NCBI GenBank assembly: GCA_042854365.1
Contig: AP031437.1
Span: 1,116,001-1,180,000 of the forward strand
Direction: 5' to 3'
Source of the DNA: Anaeromassilibacillus sp001305115
GTDB lineage: Bacteria > Bacillota > Clostridia > Oscillospirales > Acutalibacteraceae
Length of the DNA: 64,000 bases
Below, in pieces: positions 1 to 9,125 of this stretch. The position numbers were made by a program, and so were the translations under genes. The notes beneath the pieces are model-generated. The model was not told the origin of the DNA. It made no database searches and saw nothing but the letters and a program-made list of their open reading frames with translations. The first letter of the stretch is position 1; each line of letters opens with the position of its first letter.

Positions 1-260
1 TCGTGTTCGGCGGTTAAAATGATAAGCTTTGTCAGTGGATTTCCTTCTCGAAGCGCTTTTGCCAGAGAGAGGCCGTCCAAAGAAGGGAGGTGTATGTCTG
101 TGATGAGTACATCCGGTTTTAAGATTGCTGCCGCTTCGCGCGCTTCTTGCCCATCGGTAATACTGCTGATGATTTCAAAACCAAGATCTTTCCAAGGGAG
201 GAGCTGTTGAAGTGTTTTACTGAAATTGCGGTCAGCGTCTACGATCATGAGAGAATACAT
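1..260 (-). CDS. Response regulator, receiver domain (3' part outside window)
   Basis: This reading frame enters from the window edge and starts at the ATG at 260-258, behind an AAGGAGG ribosome binding site. The 86 visible residues form a CheY-like receiver domain: a short first beta strand (MYSLMIVDAD), an acidic pocket, the phospho-acceptor Asp in the strand VLITDIHLP, and the Thr of LIILTAEHE. In YesN-type regulators this receiver is followed by an AraC-type DNA-binding domain; that part would lie outside the window, so the output domain is unknown. Its role is inferred as the cytoplasmic half of a two-component system. No kinase is visible. The gene is divergent from tdk and has its own promoter at 335-362. 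Confidence 0.85.
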   Translation of the reverse strand, partial: MYSLMIVDADRNFSKTLQQLLPWKDLGFEIISSITDGQEAREAAAILKPDVLITDIHLPSLDGLSLAKALREGNPLTKLIILTAEH

Positions 261-334
261 GCTGGTTTCCTCCTTGATGTGATGAATAAGATAGAAAATA
301 GAGGATTTTTTGATAAATATTGTGTATAAAATAC

Positions 335-362
335 ATTATATCACTTTATTAAAATCAGTCAA
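335..362 (-). promoter_or_regulatory. Promoter of the response regulator gene
   Basis: On the minus strand TTGACT (362-357) and TATAAT (340-335) are 16 bases apart, about 75 bases before the response regulator start. The -10 box is a perfect consensus. Confidence 0.6.
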
Positions 363-474
363 TTATAAAACAAAAAGTATCAAAGGAATGTAGGTTATTG
401 CAAATATAGCCTCTATAATGCGACTCTCGAATCGATTCGGCAATCACTGTTCCCATAAAGGAGCGGATGACTGC

Positions 475-502
475 TTGCTTTTGCCCTTAAACGCGCTATA
501 AT
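475..502 (+). promoter_or_regulatory. Promoter of tdk
   Basis: TTGCTT (475-480) and TATAAT (497-502) are 16 bases apart and end 32 bases before the tdk start codon. A 12-base palindrome CGAATCGATTCG lies just upstream at 428-439 and could be an operator, but I cannot assign a regulator. Confidence 0.55.
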
Positions 503-534
503 AAACAAGAGATGAAATGGGGAGAGGATGACGA

Positions 535-1131
535 TTGCCAAAGTTATATTTCAAGTATGGAGCGATGAATAGTTCGAAGTCCGCCAATGCCCTAATGGTA
601 AAATTCAATTATGAAGAACAAGGGTACCGTGTCGCGTTATTGAAGCCCAGCTTAGACGACCGCGATGGGGTAGATATTGTTAAATCACGCATAGGACTGG
701 AACAAAAGTGTTATGTGATTGATCGGACGGTCAACCTGTTGGAGTGGTATAGAGCGCATCGTGATTATCAAGTAATGATTGTGGATGAGGCACAGTTTCT
801 CACGCCAGAGCAGGTTGAACAGCTGAAGGATCTTGCCGTGGATGCTATTCCTGTGTTGTGCTTTGGATTAAAGACCGATTTCCAGACAAAAATGTTTCCA
901 GCGAGTAAACGCTTATTTGAACTAGCGGATTCTCTTTCTGAGATCAAATCAGTGTGCCGCTGTGGCAGAAAGGCTGAAGTGAATGCCCGTATCCACAATG
1001 GAAAAATTGTCAAGGAAGGGGAACAGATTTTTATTGGCGGAAATGAGAGCTATATCGGCATGTGTTATAAGTGTTGGAGAGATAACCAGCTGTCTGTACT
1101 TATGGATTCGCAAAATTCATCTAGCTTGTAA
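535..1131 (+). CDS. tdk: Thymidine kinase
   Basis: Cytoplasmic type II thymidine kinase, 198 residues, which phosphorylates thymidine with ATP in pyrimidine salvage. The N-terminal P-loop region (YGAMNSSKS, residues 8-16) and the DEAQFL motif with the catalytic Glu at about residue 85 are present. Four zinc-binding cysteines of the lasso domain are at about 141, 143, 177 and 180 (CRC and CYKC). The start is a TTG at 535 with GGAGAGG seven bases upstream; an upstream ATG overlapping that site is out of frame. It is a single-gene unit with its own promoter and a strong downstream hairpin. Confidence 0.95.
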   Translation: MPKLYFKYGAMNSSKSANALMVKFNYEEQGYRVALLKPSLDDRDGVDIVKSRIGLEQKCYVIDRTVNLLEWYRAHRDYQVMIVDEAQFLTPEQVEQLKDLAVDAIPVLCFGLKTDFQTKMFPASKRLFELADSLSEIKSVCRCGRKAEVNARIHNGKIVKEGEQIFIGGNESYIGMCYKCWRDNQLSVLMDSQNSSSL

Positions 1132-1139
1132 AAGAGAAA

Positions 1140-1175
1140 CCCCGCAGAATCCACTGGGATTCTTGCGGGGTTTTT
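1140..1175. terminator. Bidirectional terminator between tdk and the AI-2E family gene
   Basis: The hairpin CCCCGCAGAATCC/GGGATTCTTGCGGGG is followed by TTTTT on the plus strand. On the minus strand it is followed by a T-rich tract, so it can end both convergent genes. Confidence 0.85.
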
Positions 1176-1244
1176 GTTCACACAAATACGGAAATCCTTC
1201 AAAACGCAATAGAGTCAGTAGGATTTCAAACAAAACAGCAAACA

Positions 1245-2492
1245 TTATCGATCCTGAGGACATTCCTCATCTGTTTCAAGAGAAGTTGTTTTTGGGGTAT
1301 GGTCAGAGCGCTTTTCCAGAGAACCACGAAATTGCATCTGTTCCTTTGTAAAACCCTTTTTATACAGACGTCTGCGGACCGATTCGCGCAGAAGCGTGTA
1401 CAGGACGGAAAAGGTCGGAATTCCTAAAAGGATACCGACGATCCCAAACAAATTGCCACATAGAATAATTGAAAGCAGAACCCAGATGGGCGGCAGGCCA
1501 ATCGAAGTACCTACCACGCGGGGATAAATCAAATTGCCCTCGATCTGTTGAAGAATCAGGAAAAAGACAATATAGGTAACAGTGTACCAGGGATTCACCA
1601 ACAGGAGAATAAAACCAGCAGTAAACATGGAAATATAAGGACCAATGATGGGGATTAAGCTGCACAGAGCAACGATTGAACTAATCAATATGGCATAGGG
1701 GAGACGTAGAATGCTCAAACCAATATACACCAGGAAAAACCAAATGCAGGCCTCTGTAAGCTGTCCTCGCACAAAATTGGAAAAAATACGATTGGCCATA
1801 CTGGATATTTCGATGGTACGCCTGGCGGCGCGGTTGGGAAGGAAAGCATATAAAAGTCGTTTTAAGTGTGTCGTAAGCTTTTCCTTGCCAAACAGCATAT
1901 ACATACAGAATATGAAACTCATTGCCATAGTGAAAATGCCATTCGCTACACTGGCCGTAATATTGAAGATCGACCCCATAAAGTTCGAGGTGACCTCTGT
2001 TGCCTTGGATAAAAGGGAGGCCCAGTCGATGGAGATGGAATTAATCTGTTCCTGTGTAACATTGTACTTTTGCAGCAGGCGAATAATCTCGTTGGAAAGG
2101 CGATTGATATATGTCGGAGCATTTTTCACGAGGACTTCCAGAGATGATACGAGCTCCGGAACCACAAATAGGATAATTGCCCCGAGAATGACGATTAATG
2201 TTAAAAAAGAGAGCACGACACATACTGCGCGGCGGCATTTGTTCCACAGTTTCAGATCTTTTTTGTTTAAAAATAGAAAGACCTTTTCTTCGTAGAACTT
2301 TAGAATAACATTGACCACAAAGGCAATTGCAATACCAATAAAAAATGGGGATGCAAGCGAAAAGATCGAGAGGATAAAGCCAAAAAGCTTGTCCAAATGG
2401 AACAGCGCGAAGATCAATAAAACGGTATAGGTAACGACCAAAATGACTCGCTTGGTCAATTTAGAATCTTCTACGAGCTGTTTGAAATTCAT
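1245..2492 (-). CDS. AI-2E family transporter (PerM/TqsA-like membrane protein)
   Basis: Integral membrane protein of about 415 residues with the AI-2E exporter family pattern: N-terminal membrane segments at about 18-35 and 38-70, another at about 70-105, an extended region of about 100 residues, then a dense C-terminal block of segments from about 200 to 350 that includes GIGLPPIW-like and LLGIPTFSVLY-like stretches typical of the family. Members export small molecules or ions (AI-2 in some, sodium in others); the substrate here is unknown. I chose the ATG at 2492 over the GTG at 2501 because the AGGAG lies eight bases from the ATG and overlaps the GTG. The C-terminal tail is charged and probably cytoplasmic. 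It is not obviously in an operon with the genes upstream, which end at a terminator. Confidence 0.85.
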   Translation of the reverse strand: MNFKQLVEDSKLTKRVILVVTYTVLLIFALFHLDKLFGFILSIFSLASPFFIGIAIAFVVNVILKFYEEKVFLFLNKKDLKLWNKCRRAVCVVLSFLTLIVILGAIILFVVPELVSSLEVLVKNAPTYINRLSNEIIRLLQKYNVTQEQINSISIDWASLLSKATEVTSNFMGSIFNITASVANGIFTMAMSFIFCMYMLFGKEKLTTHLKRLLYAFLPNRAARRTIEISSMANRIFSNFVRGQLTEACIWFFLVYIGLSILRLPYAILISSIVALCSLIPIIGPYISMFTAGFILLLVNPWYTVTYIVFFLILQQIEGNLIYPRVVGTSIGLPPIWVLLSIILCGNLFGIVGILLGIPTFSVLYTLLRESVRRRLYKKGFTKEQMQFRGSLEKRSDHTPKTTSLETDEECPQDR

Positions 2493-2580
2493 ATCGTTCA
2501 CTCCTCAAGCCCATTATAATACGCGCCGCGAGCGAAGTAAAGAAAAGACCGTTTTGTTTTATCTATCATTTGACCGAACA

Positions 2581-2619
2581 AACGCCGGATGCCATAGGAT
2601 GCCCATGGTATCCGGCGTT
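2581..2619 (-). terminator. Terminator of the MMPL transporter operon
   Basis: A nearly perfect 15-bp stem, AACGCCGGATgCCAT paired with ATGGtATCCGGCGTT, lies 20 bases after the stop of the secreted coiled-coil gene. The U-tract on the minus strand is weak. Confidence 0.6.
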
Positions 2620-2639
2620 ATACACTTGTTCTAATAAAT

Positions 2640-4775
2640 TTATTGGAACAAGGAGCATATGGATTGCCACAATTGCTTAAAAATGTTTACCACGCGGTCC
2701 CAAAAGTTGGTGGGCTGCTCATCTGGATCGAGGTCTTCGATGGATTCTTCTGTATCATCGACGGAGATCTCTTCCGTCCGCAAAATCACTTGGATGCTCG
2801 AGGGCGTGGGATTTTTACGGGAGGTGAAGGAGATCATTTCTTCTTCTGCATCCAAATTTAGGAATTTGCTGTCATCTTCGTACTGACCTAACTGATCATC
2901 CACAGCTTCCTTGATTGAACCATTTGCATTACGAAGGTCGGTGGTGCTGTCCGAGGCATTCAATGCTTGGGAAAGTGCGCCGATTAATCCATCCAAAGTC
3001 TGTTGCGTTCCAGAATTCAAATGTTCTCCACTTTCTTTCATCAAGGTTTTCAGATCCTGTAGGAACGCAGAGGTGCTGGTCAGTGTTGAACTGAGCTGTG
3101 CCGTCAGTTCGGAACAGTCCGATAGAAGAGAGCGCGTTCCTTCCTTGTATTGATTGAGCGTCTCATTTAAAGTCGCAACCGTAGAAAGAAAAGAGGAGCA
3201 AGTATCAATGGCTGCTTTTAATGAAGTGCCAGAACGGTTGAGTTCACCGATGACATCGGCAGCAGAATCCAAGTCAGATAGCCCTTTTAAGTCCTCCAAA
3301 AGATCATCTATAGAACGGCCGAGTCCATCTAAAGAACCAATTGTGTTACGGATATTTTCAAAAAGATCGCTCAGCTTCTTACGGGTTTGATCTAGCTTTG
3401 CGATATTTTGTCCCAATTGGTCGCGATACTTTTTCAGCGGAGCCAAAAGCGTATCGGAAACTCCTTGTTGCGTGAGATCTTCGATTACCTGATTCAGTTG
3501 ATCGTAAGCGCCTTGAAGGCTGGCTTGAAGCTTTCCAAGGGGGTCCTCCTGTTGATCGATGGCATCCTGTAAGTCATTCAGATCATCTTCAAATGGGAGA
3601 ACCGAACCCGTTACATCTTCAATGGCATCCTGGAGGTTAGAAAGGTGCTTACGGCTGATGGTAGCGTTGTTCAATGCCTCCTGTAAGTCTTCCATGCGGT
3701 TTTGTAACTGGGAGAGTGATTGGTATAGACTGTCTAGGTCGGTGCGAAGGAAGTCCGTGGTTTTTATCATGGAATTGATGTCTGCATTGACATCGTTGAC
3801 CAGCTGTTCCCCGTTTTGTAAATGGGGGACTAACGCTACGATTTTTTGAGAGAGTGCGTCCAAATTGTTTAAAGAGGCGTCCGCTTCCTCATATAGATCC
3901 CCTTTGGCGGACTGGATGGATGCACGGGCCTGTTGAAGCGATTGCAAACCCTCCTGTGTCATTTTTAAGCTGCCAGACATATCATCCAGGACTTCCAATA
4001 TGCGATCCAGGCTGGTATAGATGGAATCGGCCGAATCGCCGATGGTGTCTTTGGCTTCCTTTAATGTCTTAATCTCCTTCATTTGCTCTAGGGTTCCGGG
4101 AATCATCAACATGACTATGCCGGGGGTTTCAAAACAATCTGTACCAATACGAATGGTAAAAGTGGTATGCTCACCGGGAAGCGCTGCGAACAGGATAGCC
4201 TTATACGTACCAATGGATTGGGTTTGCGAACCCGGCGCCTCTATACTGAGAACATCTTCGACGTTGACCATCGTAGCAGCTTGCAGGAGCATGTTATTTT
4301 GATAGTAAGCTTCCGCACTGCCGTTAGGGATACACTCAATGCTAATTTCAACGAGTCCGGATGCGCCAGCCAGCTTGGGTGCTTCCGTGGGGACGCCATT
4401 GAGCTTATACGAGACTTTGAACGTCCACGGAAGGACGATGCTGTTCTGCTTCGGCGTACATTCATAGAAGAAGTGTTCCTTTGTGTCTGGAGACAACTTC
4501 CAAACAACGCCGTCATCTGTCAATTCCGGTTGATCATACCCCGACATGTTCGTAACCTTTGTATAAGAACCATAGTCGGTGAATTCCCGATTGCCATTGA
4601 GACTACATCCTTTGACAACACTCGTTCCAGTGATAGCACCATAGTAGTCCATGTTGACATAGACAGCTTCGTCCGTTGTGACCGGTATATTGGCCGCATG
4701 TGCAGGAACCGTTGCAATGGGAAGTAGCATGGACAAACTCAAAATATAGGCGAGAAAACGGTTACTTTTCTTCAT
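2640..4775 (-). CDS. Large secreted coiled-coil protein, partner of the MMPL transporter
   Basis: Protein of about 711 residues with a clear signal peptide: MKKSNRF, a hydrophobic core (LAYILSLSMLLPIATVPAHA), then cleavage near AHA-AN. Residues of about 30-230 form a beta-rich domain. About 240-640 is a long heptad-rich coiled coil of Leu, Asp, Gln and Ser, and the end is acidic with a short amphipathic C-terminus (FWDRVVNIFKQLWQSI). The layout resembles the YhgE/Pip-like partners found next to MMPL transporters in Firmicutes, but no named domain is certain. The start at 4775 has AGGAGG nine bases upstream and overlaps the transporter's end by 14 bases, so the two are translationally coupled. 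I infer a role as an extracellular adaptor or conduit for the exporter. Confidence 0.75.
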   Translation of the reverse strand: MKKSNRFLAYILSLSMLLPIATVPAHAANIPVTTDEAVYVNMDYYGAITGTSVVKGCSLNGNREFTDYGSYTKVTNMSGYDQPELTDDGVVWKLSPDTKEHFFYECTPKQNSIVLPWTFKVSYKLNGVPTEAPKLAGASGLVEISIECIPNGSAEAYYQNNMLLQAATMVNVEDVLSIEAPGSQTQSIGTYKAILFAALPGEHTTFTIRIGTDCFETPGIVMLMIPGTLEQMKEIKTLKEAKDTIGDSADSIYTSLDRILEVLDDMSGSLKMTQEGLQSLQQARASIQSAKGDLYEEADASLNNLDALSQKIVALVPHLQNGEQLVNDVNADINSMIKTTDFLRTDLDSLYQSLSQLQNRMEDLQEALNNATISRKHLSNLQDAIEDVTGSVLPFEDDLNDLQDAIDQQEDPLGKLQASLQGAYDQLNQVIEDLTQQGVSDTLLAPLKKYRDQLGQNIAKLDQTRKKLSDLFENIRNTIGSLDGLGRSIDDLLEDLKGLSDLDSAADVIGELNRSGTSLKAAIDTCSSFLSTVATLNETLNQYKEGTRSLLSDCSELTAQLSSTLTSTSAFLQDLKTLMKESGEHLNSGTQQTLDGLIGALSQALNASDSTTDLRNANGSIKEAVDDQLGQYEDDSKFLNLDAEEEMISFTSRKNPTPSSIQVILRTEEISVDDTEESIEDLDPDEQPTNFWDRVVNIFKQLWQSICSLFQ

Positions 4776-7047
4776 GATGGGAATCCTCCTTCCAAGCTTC
4801 GTTCGCGTGTTCAAGCGATTTTTGCGATTTCTTTTGTTTGCGTTTTTCTAGCCAAGCTTTTCGTTTATGAAAACGCATCGCTTTCCGAATGGCACGTCGG
4901 CGCATCCGGCGTTTCGATTCCAACGTAAGCTGTACTTTTCGCATTTTTGCTGCTCGTAGTTTTTCGTATTGTGCGCGGCGATACATTTGATTAAATACAA
5001 GTTGATCGCTTAATACCAACAAAACCGGGAGAAGGAATAGCACTAACGTTAGGCTCAAAAGGGCGCCTCGTCCAACGAGATGTCCCATATCGGCAATAGC
5101 GGATACAGTTGAAATATAGTACAAACCATATCCTACAATCGTCAGAATAGAGCCCGAGGTGAGGATGGACAATGCACTTTGTGCAATTGCATGAATCGCC
5201 GCCTCTTTTTTGGGGAGATTCGTACGCGCATCCAAGTAGTTGTTGGTCATCAGAATGGAGTAGTCCACCGTTGCACCCAGCTGCAAGCAACTTACGATAA
5301 TATAACCCATATAAATCATGGTATCGCCGGTCAAATACGGCATAGCCATATTGAAAAAAATGGCCACTTCAATGGGAATCATCACGACAATTGGAATAAT
5401 CGCAGAATGGAACGTAAAAAGAATCACAATGGCGACGCCTAACAAGGAAAGAACGTTGACAAAATTGTAGTCATTCGTGATGATGGATTGGATATCCTGC
5501 GTGGAAGGCGTCATACCAACCAGGTAGGAATCTTCTGGATAATAGGATTCAACAATGGATCGAACTTCATCAGTACACTGGTAGGCATATGTACTTTCGT
5601 CCTTCGTCTTTAGGTAGATCAGCATACGGCTGTAGTGATCCGTATGGAGCTGACTGGTGAGGGACTCAGGGAGAAAATCCTCGGGAACTCCTTCGGGCAA
5701 GGTGCCGGCCAACGATGTGACGGATTTGACATATTTTAAATCCTGTAATTCTTGGGTGAGGGCACGTTCCGTCACATTATTGGTGTTGGGAATCAATGCG
5801 AGTACAAGATTGCTGCGCCCAAAGCGTGTGTTGATTGCTTGTTCGTCTTCATAAACTTTTGTCCCAGGGCTGGAACCCAACGCACCATTTCCATAGCGGA
5901 ATTGGTTCATATTTTGGGCTGTGAATGCTGGAACAACAAGTAGAGCGACTAGAATCAAGACTCCATAGCGAACCTTAAAGACGACTTTGCCAAGCCCTTC
6001 AAAAGAGGGCATAAAAGAACGATGTGCGGTTCGTTCGATTTTGTCGCCCCAGCGGAGCAACAGGGCTGGCATCAGCAATAAAACAGTCAACAGGCTGATG
6101 ACAATCCCTTTTGCAAGTACCAGCCCCATATCGAACCCGATTTTAAACCGCATTAGCATCAGGACAAGGAATCCTACAATTGTGGTTGCTCCGCTGGACA
6201 GAATGGACGTTACAGAACTTCTCACCGCATTTGCAACTGCTTGCACCGGTTCAATCCCCGCATGCCGCTCTCTTGTGAAGGAGTGCAGCAGAAAGACCGA
6301 GTAATCCATAGCAATGGCCAACTGTAAAATAGCGGCTGTACTGAATGTAAGAAAGGAGATTTCGCCTAAAAAGATATTGGTCCCCATATTGATGATGATG
6401 GCAACCCCCATAATGAACAGGAAGAGGAACGGCTCAAACCAGGATGTTGTGGTCAAACAGAGAATGACTGCGATCATGATGACGCCCATTACCATAGCAA
6501 TCGCAATTTCCCGTGTCAAAGTCTCATCCAGGGATTTGTTTTGTACAGCCGACCCCATCAAGTATCCTTTGTCGCCAGTGATGTCCTCAATCTCTTGGAT
6601 GGCATCATGCGTTTTGGGGTCGGAATCCCCCTCGTCAAAAATGATGTCCATGACAGCATAACCGTCTTTGTAGTAGTCTTCGATATTGTCATAATTGACG
6701 AATAGGTTGGACTGATAGACATCGGTTGCCGTATCGGCCCAAGAAACCATGTTAACGCCGTCGATGTCAGCAATACGGTCTTTATACAGTTTTGCTTCAT
6801 AGAGTGAAACCTCTCCAACCATCACGCGCGCGGTACCAGGATAACCGAATTCCTCTTCCATGACATTAAGGCCGGCCTTTGACGGCGCATCGTCGGGGAG
6901 ATATTTGCTTAGGTCATAATTAACCTTGACAAAGCAGAAAGCGATGGCACTGAGGATCACGGCAATCGCAAAAATACGTTCAATCCAGTTGCGCTTGTTG
7001 ATGATGAAGTCGATTAGATTATGGGAAGTGTGCTTTTTCTTTTCCAA
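4762..7047 (-). CDS. MMPL/RND family transporter
   Basis: Membrane protein of 761 residues with the repeated MMPL layout: one N-terminal membrane segment (about 22-42), an extracellular domain (about 45-180), a block of five to six segments (about 185-375), a second extracellular domain (about 385-535), a second block (about 540-690), and a very basic cytoplasmic tail. The sequence AIAMDYSVFLLHSFTRE in the first half and ATVDYSILMTNNYLD in the second half are the family's conserved segments carrying the proton-relay Asp. Family members export lipids or hydrophobic compounds using the proton gradient; the substrate is unknown. The start is a TTG at 7047 with GGAGG nine bases upstream. The AraC-type regulator upstream on the same strand may control it. 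Confidence 0.88.
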   Translation of the reverse strand: MEKKKHTSHNLIDFIINKRNWIERIFAIAVILSAIAFCFVKVNYDLSKYLPDDAPSKAGLNVMEEEFGYPGTARVMVGEVSLYEAKLYKDRIADIDGVNMVSWADTATDVYQSNLFVNYDNIEDYYKDGYAVMDIIFDEGDSDPKTHDAIQEIEDITGDKGYLMGSAVQNKSLDETLTREIAIAMVMGVIMIAVILCLTTTSWFEPFLFLFIMGVAIIINMGTNIFLGEISFLTFSTAAILQLAIAMDYSVFLLHSFTRERHAGIEPVQAVANAVRSSVTSILSSGATTIVGFLVLMLMRFKIGFDMGLVLAKGIVISLLTVLLLMPALLLRWGDKIERTAHRSFMPSFEGLGKVVFKVRYGVLILVALLVVPAFTAQNMNQFRYGNGALGSSPGTKVYEDEQAINTRFGRSNLVLALIPNTNNVTERALTQELQDLKYVKSVTSLAGTLPEGVPEDFLPESLTSQLHTDHYSRMLIYLKTKDESTYAYQCTDEVRSIVESYYPEDSYLVGMTPSTQDIQSIITNDYNFVNVLSLLGVAIVILFTFHSAIIPIVVMIPIEVAIFFNMAMPYLTGDTMIYMGYIIVSCLQLGATVDYSILMTNNYLDARTNLPKKEAAIHAIAQSALSILTSGSILTIVGYGLYYISTVSAIADMGHLVGRGALLSLTLVLFLLPVLLVLSDQLVFNQMYRRAQYEKLRAAKMRKVQLTLESKRRMRRRAIRKAMRFHKRKAWLEKRKQKKSQKSLEHANEAWKEDSHHEEK

Positions 7048-7254
7048 TTCCGATCGCCTCCAATGAAAAAGTACTAGGAATGTTTTAGGATGGTTCTGCC
7101 TTCATAGGAAAAGAACGTTAACCTGTATTCCGTTGGGCAATGCCAATGATACTGGATAAAAATCAGACTTGTATATAATAAAAATACATAATATATAAAA
7201 TATTCCATCTGAAATTCAAAAGAAAGTTTGAAGCAAACATACAAATTGGGAAGG

Positions 7255-8499
7255 TTAGCCGAGGCGGTTTGCTTTGGACAACCGCTGGCCGCGCTTGCGA
7301 TACTGCTGCGGAGTCATACCTGTATAGCGCTTAAAGATCTGGATGAAATAGCTTTGGGATACAAAGTGCAAAAAATTGCTGATCTCCAAAAAGCTCTGAT
7401 CAGACAACAGAAGCAGATTTTGTGCTTCACGTACGCGTGCCTGTTGGATATAGGAGGTTATCGTAGAACCTGTTTCCTGTTTAAAGAGGTGGGAAAGGTA
7501 TCGAGGACTCAGCTGAACCTGTTCGGCAAGAATCGATAGGGAGAGATCTTCATGTAGGTGATCTGTGATATGTTGAATGCACTGTGTAACCGGTTCGGAA
7601 TAAGTATTCTGCTTTTGTAGATTGGCCACTCGTTCGGTCAGATCAAATACTAAGCGTGCACACAACATGTAAACGTCTTTGACCTCCGTACAAGATTCCA
7701 CTTGTTGTACATAGACATCGCTGAGGCGACAGGCGGATTCTGCACTCATCCCGCCGGCGATTGCAGCGCGAGCGATAACAGCGGCAATGGCGATGCAGGT
7801 ATCCTTGCTTTGCCGCAGTGGATTGGAGGAAAGTGTTCCGGCGGTCCCCGAAATGTAAGAGTCCAACAATCGCTTCAATTCGGCGGTATTCCCAGTCTTA
7901 ACACATTCTGTGAACATCTGCTCATGTTCAAAAGAGACCGGCATATTCGTCAGCTCTTTCTGGGAAAAATAACTGGATTCCAGCGCGCGGTCGATGGCTT
8001 CTTGCGGAAGTTGTTCTTGTTGAGCAATGAAAAAATCGGAGAGGCCGATTCCCTCTCCGAGTATCGTTAGATGCAACATCTGCGTGTACCGAATAAACTG
8101 TACGGTATTGTGAATGGGCAGTTGCTTTGCCGCATTGTAGAGCCGGTGTGTGTCCTGACAGGTATACAGTGGGGCAACACTGCTGATCTTACTCTGGGAG
8201 ATTTCTCCCAAAAGCGCTGGCCCTAAAATGAGATAATAAGGGCGGTTGTCCCGGAAAAAAGAAATACAAGCATACGATAAAATGGAATGATACGTTTGTA
8301 GGACGGGGCACTGCTTGGCATGGGCAATCAAATTTTCTGCGATGGATTGGGAAAGGCCAATTCCTTGAAATTCCGGTAAAGAAGGACAGAAGAAGCGCGA
8401 GGAACCGCACTCGTCGAGAATAAGAATGGGGATTTGCGATACTTCATAAAGTAATTTGCAGAATTCGCAGATTCGCTCCCAGTCATTATGAAATTTCAT
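7255..8499 (-). CDS. AraC family transcriptional regulator with N-terminal sensor domain
   Basis: About 414 residues. The last 100 residues are an AraC/XylS double helix-turn-helix (ITDHLHEDLSLSILAEQV ... SPRYLSHLFKQETG ... FVSQSYFIQIFKRYTG), ending in the usual MTPQQYRK. The first 300 residues have no match I can name beyond resemblance to sensor domains of YSIRK-type AraC regulators; several Cys residues are scattered in it. I prefer the ATG at 8499, preceded by GGAG six bases upstream; in-frame starts at 8511 and 8559 are possible. It lies directly upstream of the MMPL operon on the same strand and is divergent from the MarR-FtsH operon, so either could be its target. Confidence 0.8.
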   Translation of the reverse strand: MKFHNDWERICEFCKLLYEVSQIPILILDECGSSRFFCPSLPEFQGIGLSQSIAENLIAHAKQCPVLQTYHSILSYACISFFRDNRPYYLILGPALLGEISQSKISSVAPLYTCQDTHRLYNAAKQLPIHNTVQFIRYTQMLHLTILGEGIGLSDFFIAQQEQLPQEAIDRALESSYFSQKELTNMPVSFEHEQMFTECVKTGNTAELKRLLDSYISGTAGTLSSNPLRQSKDTCIAIAAVIARAAIAGGMSAESACRLSDVYVQQVESCTEVKDVYMLCARLVFDLTERVANLQKQNTYSEPVTQCIQHITDHLHEDLSLSILAEQVQLSPRYLSHLFKQETGSTITSYIQQARVREAQNLLLLSDQSFLEISNFLHFVSQSYFIQIFKRYTGMTPQQYRKRGQRLSKANRLG

Positions 8500-8578
8500 G
8501 TCGATCTCCATTTCCCGCTTTTTCAAAAGCGTCAAGAAAAGTTCAAAAACTGGTAACATATTTTGTGCTGCAAAAGTC

Positions 8579-8596
8579 TATAGTGAATATACTATA
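8579..8596. promoter_or_regulatory. Palindromic operator candidate between the AraC and MarR genes
   Basis: TATAGT-GAATAT-ACTATA is a perfect 6-bp inverted repeat with a 6-base spacer, located 62 bases before the MarR start. It includes a TATACT that could be a -10 box. MarR proteins usually bind such palindromes in their own promoters; the assignment is inferred. Confidence 0.45.
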
Positions 8597-8657
8597 TAGA
8601 ATATATTATATATAAATGAAAACTATTTGAACAAATTATTGCCAACGGAGGTGCAGC

Positions 8658-9125
8658 ATGGAGATCATTGCGTTTAAAAATATGGTATGGGATCTGACGC
8701 GACAGATTTCCGATGGTATGGACGAATTGTTTCGCCCGATCAGCGCCCATTATGGGTTAACACATATGCAACTTCGTATTTTGCTGGAACTCTGGGCCGA
8801 GCCGGAGTCGCAAACAATCGGCAGCCTTGGACGTGCGCTGGGAGTGACCAGCGGGAATATGTCCTCTATGTGTAAGCGTTTGGAACAGGAAGGATTCCTC
8901 ATCCGATTTCGTGATATAAAGGACGAACGCGTGGTAAAGGTTGCCCTATCTGAAAAAGGACAGGACGCGGCTCTGGAAATTGACCGGCTAGCAGAAGAAC
9001 GATATGCTTCCTGCCTACAGAGGCTCGGAAAAGAGCGAATGGAAGTGATCGCTTCTGATTTGAAGGAAATTAACGCACTGTTGCATGAGATGTTGGCGAG
9101 TCATCAGAAAGGAAATGTAGAATGA
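8658..9125 (+). CDS. MarR family transcriptional regulator
   Basis: Winged-helix repressor of 155 residues. The core has the MarR order: YGLTHMQLRILLELW (helix), QTIGSLGRALGVTSGNMSSMCKRLEQEGFL (recognition helix-turn-helix), and the wing RFRDIKDERVVKVALSEKG. The start has GGAGG upstream. Its stop overlaps the start of the FtsH gene (ATGA), so the two are coupled, and it probably represses itself and the protease. The ligand is unknown. Confidence 0.9.
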   Translation: MEIIAFKNMVWDLTRQISDGMDELFRPISAHYGLTHMQLRILLELWAEPESQTIGSLGRALGVTSGNMSSMCKRLEQEGFLIRFRDIKDERVVKVALSEKGQDAALEIDRLAEERYASCLQRLGKERMEVIASDLKEINALLHEMLASHQKGNVE

